Source: an uncultured Verrucomicrobia subdivision 3 bacterium (GTDB lineage Bacteria > Verrucomicrobiota > Verrucomicrobiia > Limisphaerales > UBA11358). From it: DNA of 64,000 nt. The stretch covers positions 1-64,000 of the forward strand of contig CAIXUZ010000038.1 of the NCBI GenBank assembly GCA_903922735.1, written 5' to 3'. Positions within the stretch are counted from its first letter, which is position 1, and each line of letters starts with the position of its first letter. A model generated the notes under the pieces. It saw only the letters and a program-made list of their open reading frames with translations, did not search any database and was not told the origin of the DNA. The translations under genes and the position numbers were made by a program. Of this stretch, positions 62,597 to 64,000 are shown in pieces.

Positions 62597-64000
62597 TTGA
62601 ACACTGTATGGAACCGGATCATTGCCCATCGCCTTTGGCGGGGCTTGCTTTTGGTTCTGTTAACGGCGACGGTTGAAACCTCTGCCCAGACCATTCCTTT
62701 TGTCCTCCCATGGAATGACGGGACGGCGACCGCGACGGACTTTTCCGCGCTGAACACCGCGATTGGGACGAACCGCGTGGCGGCGGACACCAACGGACAT
62801 TTTGTGGTCAGCGGCCAGCGGCTTCGTTTTTTGGGATTCAACTTCGCTGGCGATTCACCGTTTATGCCCACCAATAACGCGGACGCTGTGGCCGCCCGGC
62901 TGGCCAAGTTTGGCGTCAATGCGATTCGCTTTCATCACATGGATGCCACTTGGGCCTACAATGGCGGCATGCTCGCCTACACGGCCACCAGCAGCACCAA
63001 TTTCAACGCGACGAATCTGGAACGTGTCCACTACCTTGTCTCGCGGCTGAAGGCGCATGGGATTTACTCGGACATCAATCTGCTGGTCGGGCGCAATTAC
63101 AAATCCGCCGACGGCCTCGGTTTGGAAGTGACGAACATGGATTGGAAAGATTCACATGTGCTCGGCTATTTCTATGATCCGGCTTTGGTCTTGCACAAGG
63201 ATTACGCCACCAAACTTCTTACCCCCACGAATAAATTCACCGGCCTGCCGCTGGCCAAAGATCCGGCGGTGGCCTTTGTGGAAATCATCAATGAAAATGG
63301 AGTCATCCAGAAATGGCTCGAAGGCGCGCTGGATCAGCTGGCTGCGCGCTACGCCACCAATTTACAGGCGCGTTGGAACTCCTGGCTCGTGGCGCGGTAT
63401 ACGAACGACGCCGCGATGTTGTTGGCGTGGGGGGTCTCCAATCAGCCGCTTGGCACGAATCTGCTGATTAATGGCGCGTTCAGTAACGCGTTGGCTTCCT
63501 GGAACGGCGAGTTCCACAACAACGCCCGCGCTGATTTTTCGCGCACCTACGACTTCACTAATGGCCAGCCTTCTGCCCGCATCACCGTCACCAATACGGA
63601 TACGACGGGCTGGTATATCCAATTTAACCAGGCCGGTCTCAAGCTGACCTCGAATCAGGTTTACACGATTTCTTATTGGGCAAAATCCAGCCCGGCCACC
63701 AATGTCAGCGCGCAGGTCACGCGCGCCCATGACGACTACGGTGTGATTGGTTTTTCCAGCAACTTCACGCTGACCAACACCTGGCAGCCGTTTTCCAACA
63801 GTTTTCAGGCGACGACAAACGATACCAATGCCCGCGTCACTTTTGGCGACATGGGCAATAAACTCGCCACGTTCTGGTTTGCCGATGTTCGTTTGCAGGC
63901 TGGCGGGCAGGTCGGAACCCTATCGTCCGGTTCGTCCTTGGCCGCGCGCACGGTGCCAAATATTGTTTTCTCCGGCACCAACTATACCGGCACGCTCGCG
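62597..64000 (+). CDS. Secreted GH5-like glycoside hydrolase, incomplete at window end
   Basis: An open frame of 468 codons runs from TTG 62597 to the edge with no stop. Signal peptide 'GLLLVLLTATVETSAQ'; then 'VVSGQRLRFLGFNFAGDSPF', 'LAKFGVNAIRFHHMDA' and the likely acid/base in 'VAFVEIINENG', which fit the (beta/alpha)8 enzymes of clan A (GH5-like). From about residue 290 a CBM4_9-like beta-sandwich appears ('LLINGAFSNALASWNGEF', 'YTISYWAKSS'), apparently inserted in or after the barrel. TTG is the only start in frame ahead of the signal peptide. Substrate unknown. Confidence 0.8.
   Translation, partial: MNTVWNRIIAHRLWRGLLLVLLTATVETSAQTIPFVLPWNDGTATATDFSALNTAIGTNRVAADTNGHFVVSGQRLRFLGFNFAGDSPFMPTNNADAVAARLAKFGVNAIRFHHMDATWAYNGGMLAYTATSSTNFNATNLERVHYLVSRLKAHGIYSDINLLVGRNYKSADGLGLEVTNMDWKDSHVLGYFYDPALVLHKDYATKLLTPTNKFTGLPLAKDPAVAFVEIINENGVIQKWLEGALDQLAARYATNLQARWNSWLVARYTNDAAMLLAWGVSNQPLGTNLLINGAFSNALASWNGEFHNNARADFSRTYDFTNGQPSARITVTNTDTTGWYIQFNQAGLKLTSNQVYTISYWAKSSPATNVSAQVTRAHDDYGVIGFSSNFTLTNTWQPFSNSFQATTNDTNARVTFGDMGNKLATFWFADVRLQAGGQVGTLSSGSSLAARTVPNIVFSGTNYTGTLA

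Overview
The window looks like a chromosomal segment of a GC-rich Verrucomicrobiota bacterium, probably of the Pedosphaera/Limisphaera side. This is an inference from the gene content: a Gram-negative envelope (complete Tol-Pal, Tat, polysaccharide flippase), a lipoprotein of the exosortase-associated TIGR04073 family, a squalene-synthase-type enzyme, many secreted glycosidases, weak Shine-Dalgarno signals, GTG/TTG starts and many palindromic intergenic repeats. I found no rRNA, tRNA, CRISPR array, transposase or phage gene, and no recognisable DNA-binding transcription factor.

Region 1 (about 0.3-20.3 kb) is a surface-polysaccharide island with frequent strand switching. It holds GT2 and GT4 glycosyltransferases, two large multi-membrane proteins (one GT39-like), an O-acyltransferase, a TylF-type methyltransferase, two other SAM methyltransferases and a Wzx-like flippase. 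It also holds a decayed GT2 gene and a tightly overlapping three-gene operon for a dTDP-3-acylamino-3,6-dideoxyhexose (acetyltransferase, 3,4-ketoisomerase, aminotransferase). A 661-residue protein at 20.4-22.4 kb joins an APH-like kinase domain to a duplicated membrane module and is the least familiar architecture seen.

Region 2 (22.4-42.9 kb) is mostly housekeeping and carbohydrate use: a DUF721 protein, a GH2 enzyme, a Ppx/GppA phosphatase, an SDR epimerase, amtB-glnK, mutS, an MFS carrier, a hexose-6-phosphate mutarotase-like protein, a GH127-like enzyme, a DinG-like helicase and prfC. It ends with another small glycan group (acyltransferase, GT4, FkbM methyltransferase).

Region 3 (42.9-64 kb) holds bioD, a TMTC-like membrane/TPR protein, tolQRAB-pal, tatA-tatC, a TIGR04073 lipoprotein, ispE, murJ, tyrS, a squalene-synthase-like gene and a Lys/Ala-rich secreted repeat protein. 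It continues with lysA, a FIST-domain protein, a disordered protein, sufE and tatD, and ends in the start of a secreted GH5-like enzyme cut by the window edge.

The most interesting signal is a set of inverted-repeat elements that lie between genes and also inside reading frames without breaking them. Two sit in mutS, one in the squalene-synthase-like gene, and others supply the last codons of sufE and murJ; a possible weaker case is in the aminotransferase. This resembles the known behaviour of Rickettsia palindromic elements, but these families are different and I cannot name them.
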